Assembly (NCBI GenBank): GCA_030407005.1
Contig: JAUDYN010000008.1
Location: 2,666,001 to 2,730,000 of the forward strand
Direction: 5' to 3'
From: Desarmillaria ectypa
Lineage: Eukaryota > Basidiomycota > Agaricomycetes > Agaricales > Physalacriaceae
Length of the DNA: 64,000 nucleotides
A program made the position numbers and the translations under genes. The notes under the pieces are model-generated. The model saw only the letters and a list, made by a program, of their open reading frames with translations, was not told the origin of the DNA and did no database searches. This document shows, in pieces, positions 12,846 through 24,151 of this stretch (its first letter is position 1; every line of letters begins with the position of its first letter).

Positions 12846-14708
12846 CTATTGTTTCTTCGTATTCTTCTTAGCAACACTCTTATCGCTCCTCACCCGGGTC
12901 GACTTCGCAGAGGTTGCTTTGCGTGATGAAGCCAACGATGGTTTCTTTCGCGTCCTATCACGCTCTTTTCCGTGCACCTTCACTCCTTCCTTACTCAAAG
13001 CTAGTCTCGCTTTCTTCTTCGCCAGACGTCGTGCGACTCGGTCGGCGTCGGTGGACTTGACATGTTTGCGGGCCTCTTTGGTGAGATGAGCAAGCCTGTC
13101 GCCTAATGAAGGGTCGCCAGCGGGTATTGACGGCCGGACTGAGGTCTTGATCCCCGCAGGCGCCGAACTATTGGTACGGTGTCCTCCTGGGAGCGTCTTG
13201 CAGCGTTGCACACGCAATTTGCGTTTCGCGAACTTAAGCTTTCCTTCTTCCAACGCGAGAACCTCATCGACGCATTGTCGGTCCTGGAGAGTCGGTAAGT
13301 CATCTGCGTCAATGGATGATGACAAAAAGAGACTCACGGCAAATTGAACGTACGCAAACCCTTTCCCAAGCTGAGTTTCCTTGTCTCGAACAATTCGGAC
13401 CCTGGTAACCCACGTCGGTGATTTCTTCACATCTCCATCCTGCTCGTCATTCAGAGCTGGCAGTCCACGCTCTCCTGTAACAAGCATTTCGAAAAATACC
13501 CTAAGATCCTCCTCTTTGCTACCAAAATCCAGATTACCGACAAAAACTGACGACTTGGGATCGCCGTCGACTGAGTCACCATGACGTTGTGCACCCGTTC
13601 TGCCAATGAGGTCCACGCGAAGAACACGATCTATGAAGGTCGAGCCATTGCATACATCCGCTGCTAAGCGCGCCGCTTCGTATGGGTCGAGGGTTGGAGG
13701 TAAAGGAGGGAGATTGGACGGCCTGTTTTCCGCCGGAACGGGGTGCGCGAAAACGATATAAGCATTTGTGAGGTCGGCGGAGGAATGGAAATCGTGATTG
13801 ATGAAAGCAATGCGTTTCTTTTGGCTCGGTGTAAGGAATTTCTTCTCGTCATTTTTTGTGGAGTCGTCTTCGTTGTTGTCTCTCCATGATGAAGCGCGAT
13901 CCTTGCCATGCTCTCTACCTTTCTTTGCCTTCCCCGGTGCCTTTGCCTTTTTCTCCGAGACATCATCTTCGGGAAGTTCAGATGTAGGAGTCTGAAAAGC
14001 GATGGAACGAAAACGAGTTGATTCAATTTTGGCATTGGGAACCAGACCGATAATATGTCGGTGTAGTTGTTTAAGTGCAGACTGCGCATGACGATGAGAG
14101 CTAGTCAGCGTCTAGAGAAGGCGTGAAACGCACCTTTTTTTGAGCAACTTCGATAGATAGATTTCCAACGAAGATCGTGCGTAAATCCCGTTGCTCCTGC
14201 GTCTCGTCAGAAGGAACGAATTTGCGCTTCTGACTGGGACGACCAGTAGAAGTAACGCTTCGAGCTACCGATTCGTGAACGAGTTTCGAGGGATCTTCGT
14301 CTGACTCGGATTCAACGCCCTTCCCAGTCTGAACCTCTTTCGACTTCGCGTAGGCATCCTCCAGTTCGTCGTTGTCGTCGTTGTCGGCGCTGATTTTTGT
14401 GTCCTTCACAATCTTTTGTCTTTTGATTGACTTGGGCACCTTGCTCTGCTTCCCGGACTCGGACGAAGTCGATTTTGTTCGCTTCGTCACAATAGTAGAT
14501 TCTTGTTCGTGTTTACGTTTCCTAGAGGTCACCTCCGCCATATTAGTTGTCGATGGCCCAGATATAAGTGGGGGTTTAGCAGCCTGTTCTAGTATAAGGA
14601 TAGATGCCATAGTCACAGAAGAGCACTTACATTGGATTGAAATAGGGCATCGAGCTCCGTATCAATGGGCTTGCTGCCGGAGGAGAGAAGTAAAGATTCC
14701 AATGTCAT
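12846..14708 (-). CDS. Nucleolar RRM protein, Nop12 / RBM34 family
   Basis: Family: Nop12 is a nucleolar RNA-binding protein needed for 60S pre-ribosome (5.8S/25S rRNA) maturation; RBM34 is the animal counterpart. Start at the ATG at 14708 (MTLESLLLSSGSKPIDTELD), with a GTAAGT donor after DALFQSN. Exon 2 is a lysine/serine/acid-rich nucleolar-type stretch ending in the RRM1 RNP2 motif RTIFVGNLS. Exon 3 carries the rest of RRM1 with a long charged insert (EKKAKAPGKAKKGREHGKD) and AYIVFAHP, then RRM2 with SSVFVGNLDF (RNP2) and GKGFAYVQFA (RNP1). A 54 bp intron (about 13280-13335) follows, then a strongly basic tail ending KKNTKKQ at 12846. A very basic C-terminus fits nucleolar localisation. 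Two RRMs with a long insert in the first match the family layout. The gene looks intact. Confidence 0.88.
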
Positions 14709-14812
14709 GGTGAAAATATGAAGCTGGGCGCCGCCGGCAGTAATTGCAACAGTTATGGAAGGATGCGGCCCTATTAGCGCGACTCGAGGGCTTCAAATTA
14801 GAGAGTAACCAT

Positions 14813-14905
14813 GGGCGTTTAGCGCAGTGGTAGCGCGTATGCTTTGCAGTTCCTGAAGGAATGAATATTTGTATAAGGTCCAGGGTTCAATCCCCTGAAC
14901 GTCCA
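14813..14905 (+). tRNA. tRNA-Ala (anticodon UGC) with 21-nt intron
   Basis: A complete cloverleaf reads directly. Acceptor 14813-14819 pairs with 14898-14904, including a G3-U70 wobble, the universal alanine identity element. The D arm is GCGC/GCGC (14822-14836). The anticodon stem TATGC (14838-14842) pairs with GTATA (14871-14875) with one G-U pair. The anticodon TGC is at 14845-14847. The T arm is CAGGG/CCCTG around TTCAATC, and the discriminator A is at 14905. A 21-nt intron (14849-14869) sits at the canonical site, one base 3' of the anticodon. A and B boxes are internal. A run of six T (14906-14911) follows as a Pol III stop. Confidence 0.93.
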
Positions 14906-14911
14906 TTTTTT
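14906..14911 (+). terminator. RNA polymerase III T-run terminator
   Basis: Six consecutive T residues directly after the discriminator base of the tRNA-Ala gene; this is the standard Pol III termination signal. Confidence 0.75.
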
Positions 14912-17331
14912 CTGAATTTGGTTGCATTTTTGTTTTTCGAAGCTGTACGAGGTAGAATAACGCAAGTACGAGCTACTGGTACCCCCCAAAAGAGTCATGT
15001 ATGAGGGGACATCAGAGAGGGACGTCAATATTCTCCAAATTGTTCTTGTAACTTCAGAGAGGGTCTAGTACTTCCCCTCCCCCCTTCTTCGAGGTTCTGT
15101 CAGGATGGTACAACAGCCTTTATCCACTCACGGGGAGCAAATATTGACATCTATGATAACAGTTTCTTCGAAATGCCATATCATATACCGACCCACATGC
15201 ATAGCCAGTCCCAGCTCTCTCAAAACACACCAGAAGGTGAAAAACCCTGTCAACATAGTAGTCATTTATTAATTGGAAGGAAGAAGCGCAGCCGCTAGCC
15301 ATCAGAGCAAACGATTCTATAACTGTCGCGACATCTTCTACGTACTGTTGAAGTTAGCATTCATGGATCCAACATTAGTAATACTACATCCTATGCTTGG
15401 TTCCCAATCTCCTAAAGGAAGTTGCACGGGAGTTTATATGTCCCATACTTAATATTAGGCTAGCATGAGAGGCTCATGGGGAACTGACTGAAGTTTGGCT
15501 CCATTCATTCACTAAAAGTATGTCCGACGTTAGTCACTGTGGTAATTAACACTTCCTCCTCACCTTATCCGCACCTCCTTGTGCAGGTTCAGGAAGCTTC
15601 CGCATTCAAGTGGGGGCGTTGCTGATCTTGCTACGGCTGGTCCGTCGGATATTTTGTCATCTGTCCATAGCGGAACGCTATTAGACCGTCTGGCGGCTCC
15701 CTTTTGGACAACACGAGAGAAGATATATGGATGGTTCCTGTCGGCGAACAAACATGTAAGAACGATGATCAAAATGGCGTGCACGGTCAATTACCTGGAT
15801 TGCGGGACAAGATATCGGATCCGAAACAGACTCAGGAAGAACGGGAGGAAGTTGGAGGTGTCGCATCTCTCACTTTGCCGCTCATCGCAGCCGCTCCACT
15901 TCTTCCCGTAAGTAAGCTTTCTTGATCCTTGCAAATGACTCCTCAGCGACTCCACTGTTACATTATTTCGAGAGATCATCGCAGGATCTGTGCCAAATGT
16001 TTTGGCGACAATTCTTGTTCGTACTATGCACTGTTCCCTAGGTTCTGGATGATCTCCAAAAACATCAGCACCCCGAGACATTCGCAACGACAGACGTGCG
16101 ATTCATGGAGTTCCTTGCTACTTGATTGTTACGTGGTTCAGAGGAGGGGATCGACTTCCGTGAATTTGAAGACCGACACGGATGAGACTGCCACTAAAAT
16201 CTATTGTTTCCTGTGATCTTGGACCGGAGATTCTGGGTACCGGAGGTGAGCGTGAGTATCGAGTGAAGAAGGGCAGATGTTCTTTTCCTTGCTTTGTACT
16301 TATCCATGCATTTAATGTCGAAGAATTGAATAAAAGGCCTGAAATTTGGAGTCTGAACCCGACGTACACGGTAAAGAGCAGACGACTTGAACGCGTAGGA
16401 AAGACCGAAGCATTGGCTCTTTATTGCTGTAAATGACCTCTGACATAAAGAAGCATTGACTGTCTCTCGTAAGGTAGGTGGAATGGTGATGGTGATGGTG
16501 ATTAGGGAATCAGAAGAACGGTAATTTTCACTTGGAGCTTGAGCTTGAACGTTGAACTTTTTGAACACCGGCCGGGCAGGGACGAAAATGAGGACCTTAA
16601 AACGGAAGTATAAGAATCACGTGAATATTCTATTTGTCGAGAAGTCATCCAAAAATGTCACATCTTTTCTTCCTCCTTTGATGGCTCGTTGCCCAGCCAT
16701 GAAACAACCTTATCGACCCAAAGATGTTAACTTCTTGTGTTTCACATACTGTTTGTTGATGGGATTCAACATTTTTGTTCAAGTTCGACACAGCTACTAT
16801 CTGATCTGTCATCTGCAATGATAAGCGATGACACGCCAGATACTTTATCATCATGCGAATCCAACAGGGATTTGGAATATTCTCTCCTGTGCGCTAGCCG
16901 CTGAGCCTTTTCTATTACCCTCCGCGTCTGACGGTAATTATACGAACATCCAAATATTCTCATTTCCGCAATGAGCATAATTCGGCATGATCGCTGCGCG
17001 TGGTCTGTCCAACCGCTTTGATGTTTTATCGGACGGTGTCGGACCCGATACCCCCTTACTTGCGTATATCCTGGCCGTATCCGGTACTGCGTCGTTTCAT
17101 TTAAATTATTTGCTTACTGACTGAATTGCTTAGCCTTCTTTAGATTGATCAACGCTGTGACTGAAGGTCCTTTTTACTCGGTCACTTAATCTATGAAGTT
17201 CCTTACAGCTGATGGGTTCGGATCAATGATCTGTATTTGGCGTGCGTTTTACACTGGAATAAGTACAGCTCCCATGGGGCTACTAAGTATATAAATATGA
17301 CGGGCTCGATGAATATCTCAACAGCCCAGTC
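14912..17331. other. Intergenic stretch with a possible unrecognised gene remnant
   Basis: Between 15580 and 16200 the plus strand has several overlapping open pieces, among them GGVASLTLPLIAAAPLLP (about 15850-15910) and, in another frame, LDDLQKHQHPETFATTDVRF (about 16045-16105). These look protein-like, but I could not place them in a family or splice them. The remainder to 17287 shows nothing. Confidence 0.3.
17288..17296 (+). promoter_or_regulatory. TATA-like box upstream of the FAD oxidase gene
   Basis: TATATAAAT lies about 40 bp before the chosen ATG at 17332. It is the only strong TATA-like element in the preceding 300 bp. The short spacing would give a very short 5' leader. Confidence 0.4.
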
Positions 17332-19856
17332 ATGCTCCCTCTCTTGCTCTCTGTGATAGCTACCAGCCATGCAGTGGCAATCGCAACATCTCAGGAACTT
17401 TGGTCGATTGGCGGTCACAATGTATGGAGCGCCTTGAACGCGTCCATCGATGGCCGCCTCATCGCAGGCGCGCCCCTTGCGCAACCTTGCGTTGACGACC
17501 CCACATCTGCGCTGTGCTCAGAGATACAACACGGATATCTAGATGAAGGTACGCGTCGATATCTGCTACCAATGAATAATCGTGTTCATCATGATGTTCG
17601 TTGTCTTAGTGTTTCGTTCAAACCAACCGGGCGGCTTCACCAACGCGCAGTGGGAGAGTTGTCAGGCCACTAGTCAACAATGCCTCCTCGACTATAAGAA
17701 TACGACTAGGACTAATCCGATAGGGGCGCCGAATAAATGTCAAATGGGAAGCGTGTCAAATTATTATGTGAGTGCCTATAATGTTGATGAACGGTTGTTC
17801 CTGAAATCTAGTCCTAGCTTGACGTGCGTTCCGCGAGGGACGTCTCGGTTGCCTTTGAATTCTCGAAAGCATACAAAGTTCCGCTTGTAGTAAAGAATAC
17901 CGGAGTGAGTCCATCGGTCCGTTTGGCATCACACCGATGACTCATGATTGTTCAGCACGATTACAAGGGACGAAGTAGTTCACCCAACTCTCTCGGAATC
18001 TGGGTACGTCTTCGTGCCAAGTCTACGTACTGAGGCTCATTCGATAAACTTTCCAGACACATAACCTCAAGCATGTATGTGGAACTACTCGTTGTAAGCC
18101 GGTGCAGTCATTGAACGTTCATCTAGATATCATACAATCATCATTTCGTCCCTGAAGGCTGTAAACATCCAGAGTCAGCACGACCAGCAGTGACACTTGG
18201 AGTTAGTTTCGTTTACATCACCATCCCAACCTATAACTGATCAACTGATCAACTTGATAGGCTGGTGTACAATGGTACGAGGCCTATGCCTTCGCGGAGG
18301 CTAACAACATCACCATCGTTGGGGGTAGGTCTAGATCATCCCGGAATCATCGCATGTCCTGAATTTCCGTAGGTACCGACAGATCCGTGGGCGCGTCCGG
18401 TGGTTGGTTAATGGTTCGAATCTATTATCCTTCAGTATCACTCGGAGTTTCACGGCTTTCTAGGGCGGCGGTCATAGCATGCTTTCAAATACAATGGGAC
18501 TAGGCGTTGATCGAGTGGTATGCGTCATCCCTCTGTCCCGATCGCTATTCCTGATCTATGAACCTTTGCTTCCGTAGCTTCAGTTCAAAGTCGTCACACC
18601 GGATGGACGATACAGAATTGCCAACGCATGTCAAAATCAGGACCTCTTCTATGCGCTCCGTGGAGGTGAGGGTCCACGGCTTTCGCTCTGCCGTTGATCG
18701 TAAATAACATCCCCGGCGATAGGTGGTGGCGGGACATTCGGCGTAGTAGTTGAAAGCACGGTGTTGGCATCCCCACCGGTGAAACTCGAGACGATCATCG
18801 TGGCATTCGACCCGGCTGTTAATTCGACTCTCACCGAAGAACTATGGACCATCATGGCCGAGAATTCAGTGCGTTGGGCGAAGGAAGGTTGGGGCGGGAT
18901 CTCGAACAAGGGAGTTGCCATTTACATCAACCCTCTCCTCGACGCCCGCGCAGCCGCTCAGTCCATGGCTCCGCTGATCAATTTTGGTCAGCGGTTAGTC
19001 GCTCAGAACGTTACCGGTGCGAAGACGCTGGTGACGACCTTCCCAACTTGGTCGTCCTTCTTTAACACGTTTTCTAGCCAATATGTTGCGGTACGGTTAC
19101 TCTTCGTTATTTCGATATTCAGGTCCTCATTCATTTGTTTTCTCTAGCGCGTCGGAATACCACTAGCGCTAGCCTCCCGGCTAATAAACAAATCCAACTT
19201 CGAGACACCGTCGAACCAAAGAGAGCTAGTGTCTGCACTTACGGCAGCGAATAATGCTACAGGATCAGTAATAATATTAATTTCGGCACCTTCATCTTAT
19301 CCAGGCGATAGCCACACCAGTGTAACAGAAGCTTGGAGGGACAGCTTGTTCCACGTTACGTTGGTTTCATCGTGGAACTGGGATACATCAGTGGAAGAAA
19401 AGAGGGACCATTATTCACTGGTCAGCCACGCGATTGACCATCTACGAAAAATTACTCCAGGCGCAGCATATGTGGTACGTTTACATGTTACCAAGCGTTT
19501 GTATGTTGAGACTAACACGCAGGACTCACAGAACGAGGCTGATGTATATGAACCAAACCATGAAGGTCAGTTGTCCTTCAGCCAGCATCCGTGCGAAACA
19601 CCAACCTCTGTTTTATTCAGTTGCCTTTTGGGGGTCCAATTACGACAGACTCTTGGCTATAAAGCACAAGTAGTACGTTCCGTCTACCGTTCCTCGACGT
19701 CTCCTCTCTTATCATATTTTAGTGACCCAGATAGGCTGTTGGAATGCTGGCAATGCGGTGAGTTCTCGCCCCTTTTGTAGCTTTTAGACCACTGATTTTG
19801 TTCCGCGGCCAGTGGGTTGGACACCAACATCTCCCATGTACAAGTGCTACTTGTAG
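17332..19856 (+). CDS. Secreted FAD-linked oxidoreductase, BBE-like
   Basis: Family: berberine-bridge-like (BBE/VAO) flavoproteins oxidise carbohydrates, alcohols or specialised metabolites with O2. The start at 17332 gives a signal peptide ([17 protein letters not shown]). Early exons contain [14 protein letters not shown] and [11 protein letters not shown]. The FAD-binding core reads PLVVKNTG, then [16 protein letters not shown] after an intron, giving the His normally bonded to FAD. It is followed by [54 protein letters not shown] and [15 protein letters not shown] long exon (18760-19090) holds the substrate domain. The C-terminal BBE motif spans [15 protein letters not shown], then [12 protein letters not shown] and VGWTPTSP, ending at the TAG at 19854-19856. 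About ten short introns are implied. The second FAD-linking Cys of plant BBE enzymes is not visible at the DRSVGAS position, so a single covalent link is likely. The substrate cannot be told from sequence. Confidence 0.85.
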
Positions 19857-20616
19857 TCATCACCCTTGCTGAGAGGCTTTAATCGGTTCATTTATACTAT
19901 ATATAGAGCATACTTATTTGGTATCGAATACTGGAAGAACAAACTATTTCAAGGACATCACATCCAGAAGTGAGATGAGCCTCCGAATTGGCTGTGGGAA
20001 TGCTTTATGTCCATAGTCTGTGGCTATACTATCAGACGTAATCTTGACAAAAAAACATCTCACAGGTCGTCATTCGGATCACTGGCCGCCTTGCCAATGT
20101 GACATGAGGCTTAGTACCCCAATACTTGTCAGAGTAAGGTTTCGACTTTTCGAGGCCTCGAGACCCTGATACTGTAGCCTCTGAGATTCGACGTGAAGCC
20201 TCTTGCGTGCTATTCGTAGATCAAATTTCCCAGCGCACCTTCATTATGTCGTGCACCTCTTGATATTGGTTACCATATGACTGCGCTTACGTTGGATTCA
20301 ATAAACTTGAGCCGATTCAACGAGAATAATTCAATCAAATTGGTTTTTTTTTTCCGAGTTTTGCATCCAATCCGTGCACTGGTGCTCGACCCCAGATGTC
20401 TACGGTCCGTTGGTCGTACACCGTTGTACCAATCCTTTAACTAACATCGGCTTGCTTGCATGGCCGGTTCTTGATGATCGCCCCTTATGGCACGCGGTTG
20501 CCACATCCGAATAGTCCTTGAATATAGACTTTTCTTTTTTTCTCCGCTTTTTTTTTTGTGGGCCGGAGACCCTTCCCTTCGTTATTTGCTGTTCAGCCAG
20601 CGCAGGCGCTCTTTTC
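19857..20616. other. Intergenic stretch
   Basis: Spacer between two same-strand secreted-enzyme genes. It holds a T9 run near 20345, close to the 3' side of the oxidase gene, and a pyrimidine-rich segment at 20520-20560 before the protease start. No gene seen. Confidence 0.5.
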
Positions 20617-22769
20617 ATGTATTCTCTCCTTTCGCTATGCTGGCTTCTAATCACCCCGGCGTCATTCGCTGCGGTGATACCTGGCCGCGTGGAATTCCCA
20701 CGTCAGGACGTGACAAAACATCCTGGCGGACTCGACCTGCCAATTTTAAGAAGTGGCAAGCGAGGCACTACGCTTGGTAAACGGGGCAATGTTAGTGGGT
20801 CTGTTAAGCTGGGTGACAATTCCGACCTGTGAGCAATTCTGTGTGTCTGGAAGCTTCATGGTACTGAACGGCGAACCTGCTTGCGTCAGGTTATACACTG
20901 TTCCTATCAAGCTTGGGAATGATGCTACTGCTGTACACCTTGGTAAGAGCGCCCCGATCCCCACGTACGCGTCGTCGATCACAGAGACTCATTCATTTTC
21001 AATTTGCTATAGATACAGGATCCAGTGATCTCTGGGTAATCACTGACGCCTGTACCGGCGGAACGTGTTCATCTGTAACCACAGCACGTTATGATTCTTC
21101 AACGTTAAACTTGACTGGCGCTCAGGTCACCATGAATTATGGTGACTCCACCACTGGAACGTCGGCCTCTGGACCTATAGCCTTTGAAACGGCCACGATT
21201 GCTGGCATCTCCATAACTGGACAAACATTTGTCGCCGTCAATACCACTACGAATCCTACCGTCAAATATGGTGTAGCTGGCATCTTCGGTTTGGGCTTTC
21301 CTAGTGGAAGCAAGGTCCAGGAAGCCGTTGTGAAGAATACCTTTGGTGACGTTGCCAACACCGATGACTTCGTGCTGGCGACGCCTGATGATGGACCGTT
21401 ACTATCTCGCATTGTTACGACGAATTATCTGCAGGCGCCTATGTTCTCTATTTCTCTTCAGCGGGATACTATTGATATTGGTGGTGGGGACGGCAAGCTT
21501 ACTGTTGGAAAGCTGCCTGATGGCATTGACAATTCGTCCTTGACTTGGGTACCTGTTAGACTATATTCTTCTAGCGAGGGAGGGCTCAGACCACCTTCGT
21601 TCGCCCCAGATGAAGTAGGTCTATCCCTTGTTTTCGCTTTGTTTTTCTGATCAGGTCGTTCTCAGGTGTATCCGTTGTAAGCCCAAATGTTACTTTCGCC
21701 AGTTCGAACTCATCTCCCCGTAGCCGTTGGGAAATAGACATAGATGGCGTCTATCTAGACGGTCAAAAGATTGCTGACTCCACCGAAGCGGCTACCGATG
21801 GTGTCGACGGCACTCGCGTATCTGCCTTGATCGATACTGTCCGTACTCTTAATTATTGACGGAAGCCTCACCTTTGGTGCTAACATGACGACAGGGAAAC
21901 TCTCTTCTTCGTGGACCCTCGGACGTTGTCAAGAACATTCTTTCAACAGTGTCGTCTTCATATAACACATCAGATGCTAACTCTCAAGCGGTCTTACCAT
22001 GTGCAACGGCCCATACACTGTCATTTCAGATCGGTGGCAAGGTATCCGTTTCTCCGGTTGTGGTCGGGTTGCAGTATGTTCAATATGAAGATAGATGTTT
22101 CCCATAGACCCTAGGGACTTTATCGGAGACCTGAGCTCCGGGGATGCTACCAACTGCGTCGCAGACAACCTCGTCTCCACCGACCCGCCAAGTCGAGGAT
22201 CACTCTACCGCTGGAGCTTGGGGGATCCGTTCTTTAAATCGTATGACGTTGTCTAAACCAGGTATTTCTGACCTAACTAATATTTCGGGCTTTCGTCAGG
22301 AATCTTGTAGCGTTCCACTACGGGAACCTCACCCATCCCTCGGTTGATCCACCACGCGTGGGCATCCTCTCAACGGTCCCCGACAATGCTGATACCCTGT
22401 TGCAACAAGCAGTTCAAGATGCAGAAGCTAATGGCGGGAACTTCGAATGTACGTTTTTGTTCCCTTCGAGCCTTCTAAACTTTCCTTATCTTGTATTTGA
22501 TACTAGCTACGATAGAATTGGCGCCCACCGCTGAGGCTGCAGCTGCGAGCCAAGTGACAGTTGGCCTTGCGGGTTTAACGGAGTCATCCACAGGGACGCT
22601 GTTATCAGCGTCAGGTACTGTTGCGGCAACTGCGGCAAGCACAGCGTCCCCGTCGGATAACAGCAGTGACGCACCAACTAAACAGGACAATGCCGCAATG
22701 GCCATCGGGAGGGCTAGTAAAGAGTGTCTGTTCATACTAGCTACAGTAGCTATTGTTTTGATGTTTTAA
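20617..22769 (+). CDS. Pepsin-type aspartic protease (A1), probably cell-surface anchored
   Basis: Start at the ATG at 20617, giving a signal peptide (MYSLLSLCWLLITPASFAAV); an in-frame upstream ATG at 20518 is less likely. The propeptide runs to about 20838. After an intron comes LYTVPIKLGNDATAVHL, then the first catalytic motif DTGSSDLWVITD, whose Asp codon is split by an intron. The flap is seen in VTMNYGDSTTGTSASGP, then GIFGLGFPSG, FSISLQRDTIDIGGGDGKL and WEIDIDGVYLDGQ. The second catalytic motif IDTGNSLLRGP is also cut by an intron (about 21840-21895). The C-terminal lobe includes AHTLSFQIGGK, DFIGDLSSGDATNC and YGNLTHPSVDPPRVGI. A Ser/Thr/Ala-rich stalk then leads to a terminal hydrophobic segment (ECLFILATVAIVLMF), which suggests a GPI or tail anchor as in yapsin-like proteases. 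Both Asp residues are present, so it should be active. Confidence 0.87.
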
Positions 22770-23548
22770 TGCGGACAACGCAATACATTTAGCGGACATG
22801 AAACCCACGGACCGAGGAGTGTCATGAGCCCACCAGGTCAGGGTGTAATTCTTGTCGGGCACTAGCAGATTTTCCGTTGAAACCTGCAGTGGATCATAGA
22901 CCGTGGGCCATCAGACTTTGGTTAGTAAAGCAGCGGCTAGCGTACCCGTGTAAAAGACTTGGAGCACTGGTAACGGATGCAAAATGAATGACACAAAGCG
23001 AACGCTAGGTGGATCATGAGGATGAAACACTGGCAACCAGGTCACTGATTAAATATTTGCTGAACACGTATTCTGGCATTCACTCACAGGTAGTAAGGAA
23101 CGTCTCTCCAGTGTAGGCTTACGTATCTTTGATCTCAGCATCTTTTTCAAAAAAGAATACCTATTTATTACATCGTCTATGACAAAATTGGACGAAACCC
23201 AGGCGTGAGCAGGAAGAATAAGATATCCTGCTCATTCACATAGGGAATACGAAGGTGTCTAACGGCGACTGATCAGAGGTCAGGAAATGATCGAATACTT
23301 ACTACATTATTCTATTCTGTCTGTCATTCTGCACTGCTGACCGTCGATTGTGAAGCTGGTCGGGCAGTTGGCTAATTCGTTTGGGGAATTTATCGATGGT
23401 TACTAGTAACTTACTTAATGAGTATCTTGACAAAACAGTCTAGGAATTGGGCTGTTCGGTTGCTACGGAATTGAGCGTGGTTAGGAGATTCCAGGACCAA
23501 GAAGATTGATAATCGTGCAATATATGTAACATTATTATGCGGTGGGGT
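22770..23548. other. Intergenic stretch
   Basis: No frame longer than a few dozen codons resembles a protein here. It lies between the 3' ends of the protease gene (+) and the following minus-strand gene. Nothing else seen. Confidence 0.5.
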
Positions 23549-24151
23549 TCATATTTCAAGAACCGGCTCAGTCGGTTCGGCACATTGGGTGAGCTCCCTC
23601 TGACAATTATTCCAGAAGATTTCCTTCACAACGGCTTTCTTCATTCGATCGCTAATTCCGAAGCAAAAATCCCGGTGTTCCTGCCACTCTCTGACATCAA
23701 AATCATCCCGGATAAAATCGATGCGTTCTTTACACCCCATGCACCATACACACCTGTATCCCATGGAATTAGTGTGTACCCAGCTCTCAGCCTCGAGAAG
23801 TCGTCTCCTAGTATCCCGGTCCAGGGGCGGTCCCCCTCGAAGCGTGTGGTCGACGAACATGGTTCTGATTTCGACCTCTTGGTCTGTGGTAGGAGGGGAG
23901 TAGGTAAATGTCATGCGCAGTTCGGTAGGCAGACTGGGCCCTATGGAGTGTATGTCGACCCATGATCTAAATGAAGAGGAGAGAAACCAGTAAGCATGAA
24001 ATTTTGGGTCCAAAATGTGTTCCATATACGTTACGCGGTTCGATCGAAGCCAGTCATTTAGGAAAGTCTGGACGTTGAAGACGAGTCGTCTTTTTCCAAG
24101 TTTGTGTTCTTGGTGTGGAGCACTGTAAGTACCGAAGATGCTGGCGAGCAT
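23549..24151 (-). CDS. Hypothetical protein with a possible C-terminal zinc-binding motif
   Basis: A clean intronless frame of 200 codons from the ATG at 24151. No family name can be given. Visible: a tryptophan/aromatic-rich middle (FHAYWFLSSSFRSWVDIHSI) followed by LPTELRMTFTYSPP. Near the C-terminus a Cys/His pattern reads CVWCMGCKERID, then WQEHRDFCFG. This CxxC...H...C spacing resembles small zinc-binding patches in many unnamed Agaricomycete proteins (general impression, not a search result). There is no signal peptide or membrane helix. Uninterrupted length and balanced composition argue that it is real. Confidence 0.55.
   Translation of the reverse strand: MLASIFGTYSAPHQEHKLGKRRLVFNVQTFLNDWLRSNRVTYMEHILDPKFHAYWFLSSSFRSWVDIHSIGPSLPTELRMTFTYSPPTTDQEVEIRTMFVDHTLRGGPPLDRDTRRRLLEAESWVHTNSMGYRCVWCMGCKERIDFIRDDFDVREWQEHRDFCFGISDRMKKAVVKEIFWNNCQRELTQCAEPTEPVLEI

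Noticed and set aside
13664..14089. Open frame of 141 codons on the minus strand within the Nop12-like gene
   Set aside because: It is a shifted frame of exon 3; the neighbouring frame carries the RRM sequence with correct splicing.
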